The notes under the pieces are model-generated. The model did no database searches, had not been told where the DNA came from, and worked only from the letters and a program-made list of their open reading frames with translations. DNA of 11,034 nt, taken from NCBI GenBank assembly GCA_017519685.1, contig JAFWRV010000064.1:1-11034 (forward strand), given 5' to 3'. The position numbers and the translations under genes are program-made. Shown here one piece after another: positions 1 to 5,405 of this stretch. This DNA comes from Clostridia bacterium (GTDB lineage Bacteria; Bacillota; Clostridia; Oscillospirales; Acutalibacteraceae). How positions within the stretch are numbered: position 1 is the stretch's first letter; each line of letters opens with the position of its first letter.

Positions 1-6
1 GCAGTT

Positions 7-79
7 GCGGATGTAGCTCATCTGGTAGAGCGCCACCTTGCCAAGGTGGAGGTAGCGAGTTCGAGCCTCGTCATCCGCT
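7..79 (+). tRNA. tRNA-Gly (anticodon GCC)
   Basis: The cloverleaf can be folded directly. The acceptor stem pairs 7-13 (GCGGATG) with 72-78 (CATCCGC), with T79 as discriminator. The D stem is 16-19/28-31. The anticodon stem is 33-37/45-49, with loop TTGCCAA at 38-44 and anticodon GCC at 40-42, which reads glycine codons GGC and GGU. The T stem is 55-59/67-71, closed by one G-T pair, with loop TTCGAGC. The 3' CCA is not encoded (TCA follows), so it must be added by the CCA-adding enzyme. There is no promoter in view; only 6 nt precede the gene, so it may be the last member of a tRNA cluster to the left. Confidence 0.97.
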
Positions 80-84
80 TCAGA

Positions 85-113
85 AAGACGGCTTGTTTCA
101 GCCGTCTTTTTTT
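85..113 (+). terminator. Intrinsic terminator of the tRNA-Gly transcript
   Basis: An 8-bp perfect stem (85-92 AAGACGGC with 101-108 GCCGTCTT) closes an 8-nt loop and runs into seven T residues (107-113). It begins 6 nt after the tRNA, so it ends the tRNA transcript before the transporter promoter. Confidence 0.93.
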
Positions 114-119
114 GTTGTT

Positions 120-133
120 GCGTTTTAAAACGC
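120..133. promoter_or_regulatory. 14-bp perfect palindrome upstream of the transporter promoter; possible operator
   Basis: GCGTTTTAAAACGC is a perfect inverted repeat ending 7 nt before the -35 box of the sugar-transporter promoter. Its place and symmetry would suit binding of a dimeric regulator, for instance a LacI or AraC type controlling sugar uptake. I cannot assign it to a known consensus, and in AT-rich intergenic DNA such a palindrome can arise by chance. Confidence 0.35.
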
Positions 134-140
134 TTTAAGG

Positions 141-168
141 TTGACAAAATGTTTCGTAGTATTATAAT
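141..168 (+). promoter_or_regulatory. Sigma-A promoter of the GPH transporter gene
   Basis: The -35 box is a perfect TTGACA (141-146) and the -10 box a perfect TATAAT (163-168), separated by 16 bp. Transcription should start near 175, giving a short leader of about 25 nt before the ATG at 199. That leaves no room for a riboswitch, so any control must act on the DNA at or around this promoter. Confidence 0.88.
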
Positions 169-188
169 ATTTTTAATTATGTAAGTAT

Positions 189-193
189 GGAGG
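189..193 (+). promoter_or_regulatory. Ribosome binding site that sets the GPH transporter start
   Basis: GGAGG lies 5 nt before the ATG at 199. An in-frame ATG at 187 overlaps this site and has no Shine-Dalgarno sequence of its own, so 199 is the better start. Confidence 0.85.
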
Positions 194-198
194 CAATT

Positions 199-1656
199 AT
201 GAAAGGACTTACAAGAAAGAAGAAATACGGGTATGCGTTCGGTATCTTCACCGAGTCGCTGCTTTACAATATGTTTTATACTTACTATCTGACATTCCTG
301 ATAGAGATTGCCGGAGTAAAACCCGCGTACGCATCAATCGTTATTTTCATTTCCATCGCGTGGGACGCGATTACCGACCCCATTGTAGGAAATTATGCCG
401 ACAGGCCCGGAGCGGACAAACGAAAACTGATGAAGGTTTCAATCATTCCGCTTGCTGTCGTTTTCGTGTTTGCCTGGACGGCTTTCGGCGCCGGAATAAG
501 CAGTCAGCTTCTCAAGGTTGCCGTCTATACCGCGATTTCAATGCTGATATGGATTTTCTATACGGTTTATACGATTCCTTATTACGCCGTTGTGGCGGAG
601 CTGACCGAAGACTATGACGAAAGAACGCAGATACGCTCTCTTTCTTCGCTGCTCAACGCCGTGGCGGTAGGTCTCGGAAACATTCTTCCCGCCCTTGTCC
701 CGACTGTCGCGATAATGCTCGGAGAAAGATACAAAAGCAATGCCTACGCGGTTATTGCCGCGATTATCAGTATAGCCGCGGTGGTATTCGGCTTCGTCTG
801 CTGCAAATCTCTCGAAGGGGTATATCATCCGAAACAGGAAACAGAAGCGGAAAAACGCGTTTCCATGAAAGAAACATTTGCCTCCTTTATTGATATACTC
901 AGGCTCAGACCCGCGAAATGGTTTCTGCTTTTCGTTCTGTTTTTCCTTGCCTCGTCATCCATGATTCAGGCAAATCTCACCTATATGGTCATAGACTGTA
1001 TAGGAATGGAATATGACAGCGGTATCACGATTGTAATTATCTCCCTTGTCGTTTCAATGGCGGTCACCGTTCCGATAGTTGAAAAAATCGCGGAGAAAAA
1101 AGACAGACGCTTTGCCTGCATACTGTTTCTCTCAATCGTCACCGCGGGCGAAATCGCGCTCAAAATCATCGGACTTGATGCCAAGGTCGGTTCATTCAGG
1201 ATTATGTGCATCATAAGCCCTGTTTTCCTCGGAATCGCGATCGGAACATTCTGGACCTTCTTCTATTCCATGGGATATGACCTCGTTGAACTCGATGAAT
1301 TCAAAAACGGCGTGCGCCGTGAATCGACAATCACCGCCCGTCCGCAGCTGGTACAGAAATTCGGCTCGGCAATCGGTATTCTCACCGCGGGACAGCTTCT
1401 TTCCGCTTACGGTTACGACTCGTCTGCCGACGTAGCGGGAAGCGAGGCACTTATTGCCCGCATAAGCGATGAAAGAATCATCGGCGGCATGGAAAACATC
1501 TCGACGATAATTCCCGCCGCTCTGTTTCTGATTTCGGTTATCTGCTGTGTCATTTATCCGATGACAAGGCAGAGAGTCAACGCCCTGATGACTCAGCTTG
1601 AGAAAAAGAGAAACGGCGAAGAGTACGGCACCGAAGGACTTGAGCGGCTTCTTTGA
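199..1656 (+). CDS. GPH-family (MelB-like) sugar:cation symporter, MFS superfamily
   Basis: A 485-residue polytopic membrane protein expected to carry a glycoside, pentoside or hexuronide into the cell together with Na+ or H+. Length and hydrophobic pattern fit a 12-helix MFS_2/GPH protein. The key motif is WDAITDPIVG (residues 55-64): D56 and D60 match the helix-II aspartates that bind the coupling cation in MelB. It is followed by NYADR, the usual cytoplasmic loop 2-3 motif. A second GPH-like segment, DERTQIRS, lies near residue 140. The C-terminus ends in a hydrophilic tail after YPMTRQRV, typical of the family. The gene stands alone behind its own strong promoter with no glycosidase or sugar-acid gene beside it, so the substrate cannot be inferred. 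No hairpin terminator follows, so transcripts may run into the metal operon. Family assignment is firm, substrate unknown. Confidence 0.9.
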   Translation: MKGLTRKKKYGYAFGIFTESLLYNMFYTYYLTFLIEIAGVKPAYASIVIFISIAWDAITDPIVGNYADRPGADKRKLMKVSIIPLAVVFVFAWTAFGAGISSQLLKVAVYTAISMLIWIFYTVYTIPYYAVVAELTEDYDERTQIRSLSSLLNAVAVGLGNILPALVPTVAIMLGERYKSNAYAVIAAIISIAAVVFGFVCCKSLEGVYHPKQETEAEKRVSMKETFASFIDILRLRPAKWFLLFVLFFLASSSMIQANLTYMVIDCIGMEYDSGITIVIISLVVSMAVTVPIVEKIAEKKDRRFACILFLSIVTAGEIALKIIGLDAKVGSFRIMCIISPVFLGIAIGTFWTFFYSMGYDLVELDEFKNGVRRESTITARPQLVQKFGSAIGILTAGQLLSAYGYDSSADVAGSEALIARISDERIIGGMENISTIIPAALFLISVICCVIYPMTRQRVNALMTQLEKKRNGEEYGTEGLERLL

Positions 1657-1660
1657 TTGT

Positions 1661-1689
1661 TTGACATTATATATTAACTGTGATAAAAT
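1661..1689 (+). promoter_or_regulatory. Extended -10 sigma-A promoter of the metal-uptake operon
   Basis: TTGACA (1661-1666) and TAAAAT (1684-1689) are separated by 17 bp, with a TG at 1681-1682 giving an extended -10 element. It starts 5 nt after the transporter stop codon. The -10 lies within a loose, AT-rich 24-bp dyad (CTGT at 1678-1681, ACAG at 1698-1701) that could be an operator. I could not match it to the usual Zur or Fur box, so metal control is only inferred from the genes it serves. Confidence 0.83.
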
Positions 1690-1706
1690 AATATAATACA
1701 GCGAAA

Positions 1707-1711
1707 AGGAG
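1707..1711 (+). promoter_or_regulatory. Ribosome binding site setting the GTG start at 1720
   Basis: AGGAG sits 8 nt before the GTG at 1720. The earlier in-frame GTG at 1711 overlaps this site and is unlikely to be used. Confidence 0.75.
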
Positions 1712-1719
1712 TGACGGCT

Positions 1720-2016
1720 GTGAAAAAACGGAACAGAATATTACCGGTTGTGACGGCGGCCGTGCTCGTTTTATGCCTTGCTTTATCCCTCGTTTTCGTG
1801 GCGGACTCCGTCAATCACGTCTGCTGCGGAAAAGAGTGCGCGGTCTGCGCCGCCGTTCACACGGTTATCAAACTGTTCGATGTAAGGAACACTGCCGGCA
1901 TTCTTCCGGCAATCCTGACAGTCGCGGTTGCGAACGCCGCCCTTATATTGATAACGCAAAGCGTTTTTTTCGCTGCCGAAACACCCGTTTTGCTTAAAGT
2001 TAAACTTTCGGATTGA
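1720..2016 (+). CDS. Small two-helix membrane protein with an extracytoplasmic Cys/His motif, first gene of the metal-uptake operon
   Basis: A 98-residue protein I cannot name. It starts with a basic stretch (KKRNR), then a hydrophobic segment at about residues 8-28, a loop of about 30 residues, a second hydrophobic segment at about 60-84, and a short tail ending KLSD. By the positive-inside rule both ends should be cytoplasmic and the loop outside. The loop holds H33, C35, C36, C40, C43 and H47 in the pattern HxCCGxxCxxC, a credible metal or redox site. It is the first gene after the operon promoter, 39 nt ahead of the binding lipoprotein, which supports a role in capturing or handling the imported metal. 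I have an unverified impression that similar small Cys-rich membrane proteins occur beside zinc transporter genes in other Clostridia. A redox or disulfide role is an alternative. The coding call is supported by promoter, Shine-Dalgarno and operon position. Confidence 0.75.
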   Translation: MKKRNRILPVVTAAVLVLCLALSLVFVADSVNHVCCGKECAVCAAVHTVIKLFDVRNTAGILPAILTVAVANAALILITQSVFFAAETPVLLKVKLSD

Positions 2017-2045
2017 TTCCCGAAACGGATATTGATTATTGATTC

Positions 2046-2050
2046 GGAGG
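2046..2050 (+). promoter_or_regulatory. Ribosome binding site setting the start of the metal-binding lipoprotein
   Basis: GGAGG ends 5 nt before the ATG at 2056. A possible TTG start at 2032 lies upstream of this site and would put extra acidic residues ahead of the signal peptide, so it is rejected. Confidence 0.85.
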
Positions 2051-2055
2051 ATTAT

Positions 2056-3036
2056 ATGAAAGACTTTAAAAAAATAACGGCTTTTATTCTTTGTTTTGCG
2101 CTTGCCGTTTCTCTTGCCGCCTGCGGAAAGGACACAGGCAGCACGGAAAAAGAGGAAAGCGGCAAACTCAGTATAGTCTGTACCGTATTCCCGATTTACG
2201 ACTGGGTTAAAAATATACTCGGCGAAAAAATTGACGGAGTCAATCTGACGCTTCTTCTCAAAAGCGGAACAGACCTTCACAATTATCAGCCGACAGTCGA
2301 TGACCTTTCCGCCATTGCGGAGTGCGATATGTTTATTTATATCGGTGGAGTCAGCGACAAGTGGGTTGATGACGCTCTGAGAAGCACCTCCAATCCCTCT
2401 GTGATTACAATGAATCTGATTGAACTCCTCGGCGACAGCGCGAAAGAGGAAGAAGTTGTCGAAGGTATGGAAGAGGAAGAGGAGGAAGAAGAAGGTACGG
2501 TATATGACGAGCATATCTGGCTTTCACTGAAAAACGCCGGCGTAATTGTTGAAAAAATTGCTGAAGAATTAAGCAGGGCAGACAGTGAAAACAGCGCTTA
2601 CTACTCGGAAACATCCAAGGCGTACCTCGCGAAGCTTGATGAGATTGACGCTCAATTCCGCGCGGCGGTTGACAGCGGTACCACACGGACGGTTTTGTTT
2701 GCGGACCGTTTCCCGTTCCGTTATCTGATTGACGATTACGGTCTTGAGTATTATGCCGCTTTTCCCGGATGTTCAGCCGAAACCGAAGCAAGCTTTGAAA
2801 CAATCACTTTCCTCGCAAAGAAAGTTGACGAGCTTAAACTCAAATCTGTGCTGACAATTGAAGGCAGCAGTAACAGCATTGCCCGTACGGTAATAGAAAA
2901 TACCGCCGCCGGAAATCAGCAGATACTCAAAATGAATTCCATGCAGAGCGTTACAAGCGCGGAGATAGAAAAAGGCGCGGATTATCTCAGAATAATGGAA
3001 GAGAACGCGGCTGTGCTTAAAAAAGCGCTCGCATAA
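2056..3036 (+). CDS. Metal ABC transporter substrate-binding lipoprotein, ZnuA/TroA family (cluster A-I), probably zinc
   Basis: A 326-residue surface lipoprotein that binds a divalent metal and hands it to the permease encoded downstream. The signal peptide ends in a lipobox, SLAAC, with C23 as the acylated cysteine. The mature protein starts 'VCTVFPIYDWVKNI', as in the ZnuA family. Two expected metal ligands are visible: H75 in DLHNYQP and H153 in DEHIW. The third family histidine, normally within an H-x-A-F-x-Y-L motif before YGL, is absent: the segment reads ADRFPFRYL (216-224). The acidic ligand may be E269 in TIEGSS. In place of the His-rich loop of many ZnuA proteins it has a run of eight glutamates (139-146) directly before H153. 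The C-terminal helix (YLRIMEENAAVLKKAL) is typical of the family. The ATPase gene follows after 17 nt. Zinc is the likeliest substrate; manganese or iron cannot be excluded. Confidence 0.9.
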   Translation: MKDFKKITAFILCFALAVSLAACGKDTGSTEKEESGKLSIVCTVFPIYDWVKNILGEKIDGVNLTLLLKSGTDLHNYQPTVDDLSAIAECDMFIYIGGVSDKWVDDALRSTSNPSVITMNLIELLGDSAKEEEVVEGMEEEEEEEEGTVYDEHIWLSLKNAGVIVEKIAEELSRADSENSAYYSETSKAYLAKLDEIDAQFRAAVDSGTTRTVLFADRFPFRYLIDDYGLEYYAAFPGCSAETEASFETITFLAKKVDELKLKSVLTIEGSSNSIARTVIENTAAGNQQILKMNSMQSVTSAEIEKGADYLRIMEENAAVLKKALA

Positions 3037-3053
3037 CCCCGGGAGAAATATTT

Positions 3054-3758
3054 ATGGCATTGCTTGAATGTAAAGATCTGTCGCTCGGATATGAAAACAG
3101 AGCTGTTTTGAAGGACCTCAGTTTCAAGGTGGAAAGCGGAGACTATCTCTGCATCATCGGCGAAAACGGTTCGGGTAAAACGACCCTGATGAAAACCATT
3201 CTCGGGCTCAAGTCTCCTCTGAAGGGAGAAATAATTTTCGGCGACGGACTTAAGAAAAACGAAATAGGATATCTGCCGCAGCAGACTCCGGTTCAGCGCG
3301 ATTTTCCCGCCTCGGTGCAGGAAATAGTTCTGTCCGGCTGTCTCGGCAAAAAGGGCATTGCGCCGTTCTATTCAAAAGAAGATAAAAAACTTGCCGCGGA
3401 CAATATGGAGAGGATGAATATCACCTCTCTCGCCCGCCGCTGCTACCGTGAGCTTTCCGGAGGTCAGCAGCAGAGAGTCCTGCTCGCCAGAGCGCTCTGC
3501 TCAACCGAAAAAATGCTGCTTCTCGATGAGCCCGTCGCGGGTCTCGATCCGAAAGTCACGGCTGAAATGTATTCTCTTATCAAAGAGCTCAATGACAAGG
3601 GAATAACGATAATAATGATTTCACACGATATAGATTCTTCTCTTAAATACGCAAACCGCATTCTGCATATAGGCAGTGATATCCTTTTCTGCAAAAAGGA
3701 AGATTACCTGAAGAGCAGTAAAGCGTTTTCCGCGCACGGAGGTGATTATAATGAGTGA
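3054..3758 (+). CDS. Metal ABC transporter ATP-binding protein (ZnuC/AdcC-like)
   Basis: A 234-residue cytoplasmic ATPase that powers metal import through the permease encoded next. All motifs of an active ABC ATPase are present: Walker A GENGSGKT (36-43), Q-loop LPQQ (74-77), signature LSGGQ (134-138), Walker B MLLLDE (154-159) with catalytic E159, D-loop AGLDP (162-166), and the switch histidine H191 in ISHD. The length matches the ZnuC/MntB family. The ATG at 3054 follows GGGAG (3041-3045) with an 8-nt gap. The 3' end overlaps the permease gene by 8 nt, so the two are probably made in fixed ratio by translational coupling. The metal specificity comes from the neighbours, not from this protein. 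Confidence 0.95.
   Translation: MALLECKDLSLGYENRAVLKDLSFKVESGDYLCIIGENGSGKTTLMKTILGLKSPLKGEIIFGDGLKKNEIGYLPQQTPVQRDFPASVQEIVLSGCLGKKGIAPFYSKEDKKLAADNMERMNITSLARRCYRELSGGQQQRVLLARALCSTEKMLLLDEPVAGLDPKVTAEMYSLIKELNDKGITIIMISHDIDSSLKYANRILHIGSDILFCKKEDYLKSSKAFSAHGGDYNE
3738..3745 (+). promoter_or_regulatory. Strong ribosome binding site of the permease, inside the ATPase gene
   Basis: GGAGGTGA lies 5 nt before the ATG at 3751 and within the last codons of the ATPase gene. It rules out the in-frame GTG at 3742, which overlaps the site itself. Confidence 0.88.
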
Positions 3759-4602
3759 GATATTCGATAAGCTTTCACTCTATATGACCTATCCGTTTGT
3801 CAGATATGCCCTTATTGTCGGCATGTTTATTGCGCTCTGCTCGTCACTGCTCGGCGTGACCCTTGTTCTCAAAAGATTTTCGTTTATCGGAGACGGCCTT
3901 TCACATGTCGCGTTCGGAGCGATGGCTGTCGCCGCCGTCCTTAAATTTACAAACAATATGGTATTTATCCTGCCCGTGACAGTCGCCTGCGCGATACTTC
4001 TCCTTATGGGCGGTCAGAGCAGGAAAATAAAGGGCGACGCCGCGGTCGCGATGATTTCGGTCGGTGCTCTCGCGATCGGCTATATGCTGATGAACCGCTT
4101 TTCAACTTCGGCAAACGTGTCGGGAGATGTCTGCTCGACTCTTTTCGGCTCAACGTCAATCCTGACTTTAAGCAAATTTGACGTATGGCTCAGCGTCATT
4201 CTTTCGACTGTCGTGGTTCTGCTGTTCGTGTTCTTTTACAATAAAATATTTGCCGTCACTTTCGACGAAAGTTTTGCGCAGGCAACCGGTGTACGCGCGA
4301 ACGCGTATAATTTTCTGATTGCCGTCATTATAGCGGTTATAATTGTTCTTGCGATGAACCTTGTCGGTTCGCTTCTGATTTCCGCTCTCGTCATTTTCCC
4401 GGCGCTGTCGGCAATGAGAGTATTCAGGAGTTTCAAGAGCGTAACTGTCTGCTCGGCATTCTTCTCGGTCATCTGCGCTTTTCTCGGGATTCTTTTCTCG
4501 GTTATCTACGGCACGCCGGTCGGCTCGACAATCGTTGTTGTCGATATTCTCGGCTTCCTTGTGTTCACGGTAATCGGTCTTATCGGAGGTAAGAAACGTT
4601 GA
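3751..4602 (+). CDS. Metal ABC transporter permease, ABC-3 family (ZnuB/AdcB-like)
   Basis: A 283-residue integral membrane protein that forms the metal channel with the upstream ATPase. The hydrophobic pattern suggests eight or nine helices. Family marks include KRFSFIGDGLSHVAFGAMA (41-59), the best conserved block of ABC-3 permeases; GDAAVAMISVGALAIGYM (95-112); the cytoplasmic segment DESFAQATGV (172-181), which should contact the ATPase; and LLISALVIFPALSAM (208-222) near the pore. The end, IGGKKR, is cytoplasmic and basic. The gene begins within the ATPase gene (8-nt overlap) and its stop codon overlaps the start of the next lipoprotein gene by 4 nt. No second permease is present, so it should work as a homodimer, as is usual in the family. 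Confidence 0.95.
   Translation: MSEIFDKLSLYMTYPFVRYALIVGMFIALCSSLLGVTLVLKRFSFIGDGLSHVAFGAMAVAAVLKFTNNMVFILPVTVACAILLLMGGQSRKIKGDAAVAMISVGALAIGYMLMNRFSTSANVSGDVCSTLFGSTSILTLSKFDVWLSVILSTVVVLLFVFFYNKIFAVTFDESFAQATGVRANAYNFLIAVIIAVIIVLAMNLVGSLLISALVIFPALSAMRVFRSFKSVTVCSAFFSVICAFLGILFSVIYGTPVGSTIVVVDILGFLVFTVIGLIGGKKR
4585..4590 (+). promoter_or_regulatory. Ribosome binding site supporting a TTG start at 4599
   Basis: GGAGGT lies 8 nt before the TTG at 4599. The TTG shares bases with the permease stop codon (TTGA) and opens straight into a lipoprotein signal peptide, which supports this uncommon start. Confidence 0.85.
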
Positions 4603-5345
4603 AAAAAATAATAAGCGCGGCGCTTGTTTTTGCTTTGCTGTTTGCTTTTGCCGGATGCGCGGGCAAGCAGGAAGCAGATGGCAAATCCGCCGAAAAGCAA
4701 GCTGTCGCTTCATCCGCGGTATTTCCCGAAATGGTGCTTAACACCAACGAATATATCATTTATCAGAATATATTCTACAACAATCAGGGAAAGGATTACG
4801 CCGGCAAAGAGGTTGTCAAAAAAGGCATATTCACAGTTCTCTACGACAAATACAGCGATGTTGACCGCTATTATGTCTGGGGATATAACGATCAGACAAT
4901 GTGCTGTGACTGGCAGTGGGAACTTTCTCCCGAAGATAAAGAAAACCTTCCCTCTCCCGGCTCAAAAGTGACAGTTGAAGGCGTGCTTGAATATGATGAT
5001 GACGCGCTTGACAAATACATCATCAAGAACGCTTCCGTCAAGGCGGAAAACGAATTCAAGGACGCGGGCTTCGATGTTGATATGGCGACAATGGACGGAA
5101 CTCTTGAAAGAGTTCAGGTCGCGAGCGTTCTCAATCATTCCGATAAATTCGAGGGTAAAACCATCAGAGTTTACGGAAGAATACAGACCTCCGGCTATAT
5201 TCAGCATCCGTATTATGACAAGGCCTTTTCTTTCCCGTTTGAGTATGACGGCGAAATGCTCCCGATAGGCACTCCGGCGATTGTCACCGGAACGTTTTCG
5301 CAGGGCACAATCAAAAACGCTGTCGTAACGGAATACGCGTATTAA
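4599..5345 (+). CDS. Lipoprotein with two OB-like repeats, last gene of the metal-uptake operon; function unknown
   Basis: A 248-residue predicted surface lipoprotein. The signal peptide (MKKIISAALVFALLFAFAG) ends before C20 in the lipobox AFAGC; a polar linker of about 25 residues follows. The rest reads as two related beta-rich units. Unit 1 (about 66-148) has YAGKEVVKKGIF, then LPSPGSKVTVEGVLE; unit 2 (about 183-246) has FEGKTIRVYGRI, then LPIGTPAIVTGTF. This GK-[VI]-x-[KV]-x-G ... pGt-x-V-x-v-x-G pattern is what small OB-fold domains show. Unit 1 alone carries a Cys pair at 102-103 followed by W105, W107 and E108, which could bind metal. It has a TTG start overlapping the permease stop by 4 nt and its own ribosome binding site, so it belongs to the operon. 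I do not recognise an established family; a surface metal-handling accessory is an inference from context. Confidence 0.82.
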   Translation: MKKIISAALVFALLFAFAGCAGKQEADGKSAEKQAVASSAVFPEMVLNTNEYIIYQNIFYNNQGKDYAGKEVVKKGIFTVLYDKYSDVDRYYVWGYNDQTMCCDWQWELSPEDKENLPSPGSKVTVEGVLEYDDDALDKYIIKNASVKAENEFKDAGFDVDMATMDGTLERVQVASVLNHSDKFEGKTIRVYGRIQTSGYIQHPYYDKAFSFPFEYDGEMLPIGTPAIVTGTFSQGTIKNAVVTEYAY

Positions 5346-5364
5346 TTGAATAATATAAAAGTAA

Positions 5365-5397
5365 GGGCTGCCGGTTTTGACCGGCAGCCCGATTTTT
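5365..5397. terminator. Bidirectional intrinsic terminator between convergent operons
   Basis: An 11-bp perfect stem (5365-5375 with 5380-5390, GGGCTGCCGGT and its complement) closes a 4-nt loop. On the plus strand it is followed by GA and five T residues (5393-5397), ending the metal operon 20 nt after its last stop. Read on the minus strand it is followed by TTACTTTTATATT, which serves the rnf-mnmA transcript. Confidence 0.93.
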
Positions 5398-5405
5398 ATG
5401 TATAT

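Noticed and set aside
7..79. tRNA-Gly as an integration site of a mobile element
   Set aside because: tRNA genes are common attachment sites, but there is no integrase, no repeat of the tRNA 3' end and no phage-like gene in the window.
187..198. ATG at 187 as start of the sugar transporter
   Set aside because: It overlaps the GGAGG site that serves the ATG at 199 and has no ribosome binding site of its own.
1661..1719. Classical Zur or Fur box at the metal-operon promoter
   Set aside because: I compared the interval by eye with the usual inverted repeats of Gram-positive Zur and Fur and found no convincing match; only a weak dyad remains.
1783..2514. A 243-codon minus-strand open frame
   Set aside because: It overlaps the small membrane protein and the binding lipoprotein on the other strand; its composition is that of a shadow frame, and both opposite-strand genes have promoters or ribosome binding sites.
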